Assembly (NCBI GenBank): GCA_009693435.1
Contig: SHXF01000068.1
Span: 1-22,533 of the forward strand
Direction of reading: 5' to 3'
Source of the DNA: Betaproteobacteria bacterium
Lineage (GTDB): Bacteria > Pseudomonadota > Gammaproteobacteria > Burkholderiales > SG8-39
DNA: 22,533 bases
Positions within the stretch are counted from its first letter, which is position 1. Each line of letters begins with the position of its first letter. Of this stretch, positions 22,404 to 22,533 are shown piece after piece. The notes under the pieces were generated by a model. That model did not search any database and had not been told where the DNA came from. It worked only from the letters and a program-made list of their open reading frames with translations. The translations under genes were made by a program, and so were the position numbers.

Positions 22404-22533
22404 ATGAACGAAGCGCAAGTGCGTACCTTGGAACAGGTGCGTGAAGTATTGGCGGGCACGCAGTGGCTGGAGATGCGACCGGTGGCCGATGGGGCGGGCC
22501 GGTATGCCCTAATCGAAGCGGCGCTCAAGCGGT
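22404..22533 (+). CDS. Integrase/transposase, N-terminal fragment (runs off the window)
   Basis: The visible 43 residues read MNEAQVRTLEQVREVLAGTQ, then WLEMRPVADGAGRYALIEAALKR. This closely resembles the start of betaproteobacterial DDE integrase-type transposases (MNEAQVRT-EQVR-L-GTQ). The in-frame ATG at 22392 could add 4 residues. The catalytic domain lies beyond the window edge, so whether the element is complete is unknown. It indicates that the aromatic gene block is bordered by mobile DNA. Confidence 0.75.
   Translation, partial: MNEAQVRTLEQVREVLAGTQWLEMRPVADGAGRYALIEAALKR

Overview
The window is a high-GC stretch with densely packed genes. It looks like the chromosome of a betaproteobacterium, probably Burkholderiales or a relative. 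The main signs are three Bug/TctC-type solute-binding proteins, LigAB-type and benzoate-dioxygenase-type aromatic catabolism genes, and a 42-bp dispersed repeat whose spurious translation reads FALSLSKG. Species cannot be named from the sequence alone.

Layout, left to right. (1) 1-540, minus: a VapBC toxin-antitoxin pair, with the PIN toxin cut by the window edge. (2) 674-3624, plus: a benzoate/anthranilate-type Rieske dioxygenase alpha subunit, its overlapping beta subunit, and a Bug-family binding protein. (3) 3703-12602, minus: a long co-directional block. In transcription order it encodes an orphan NMT1/SsuA-type binding protein, a luciferase-like flavin oxidoreductase, a DapA-family aldolase, a GlcG/HbpS-like protein, a homogentisate-dioxygenase-like bicupin, and an ABC importer (binding protein, permease, ATPase). 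A creatinase/M24-fold protein lies between permease and ATPase. (4) 12825-13979, minus: a second Rieske oxygenase, which shares a 14.0-14.27 kb divergent promoter region with (5) 14268-17113, plus: a 4,5-dihydroxyphthalate-decarboxylase/PBP-fold protein, a Bug protein and a ModA-like binding-fold protein. (6) 17110-22189, minus: an apparent operon of a third Rieske oxygenase, a translationally coupled Bug protein, LigA-like and LigB-like extradiol dioxygenase subunits, an NMT1-like protein without a signal peptide, and a variant SDR. (7) 22404-end, plus: the start of an integrase-type transposase.

The shared theme is uptake and oxidative breakdown of aromatic or other carboxylated compounds. 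Rieske oxygenases hydroxylate, the SDR could rearomatise a diol, the Pht5-like protein could decarboxylate, and LigAB could open the ring. No substrate can be assigned from sequence. The window has eight genes of periplasmic-binding-protein fold but only one permease/ATPase pair. It has three Rieske oxygenase alpha subunits but no recognisable ferredoxin or reductase. The only transcriptional regulator visible is the antitoxin. These mismatches, and several enzyme-family members with altered active sites (M24, SDR, DapA-like), are the most unusual aspects.
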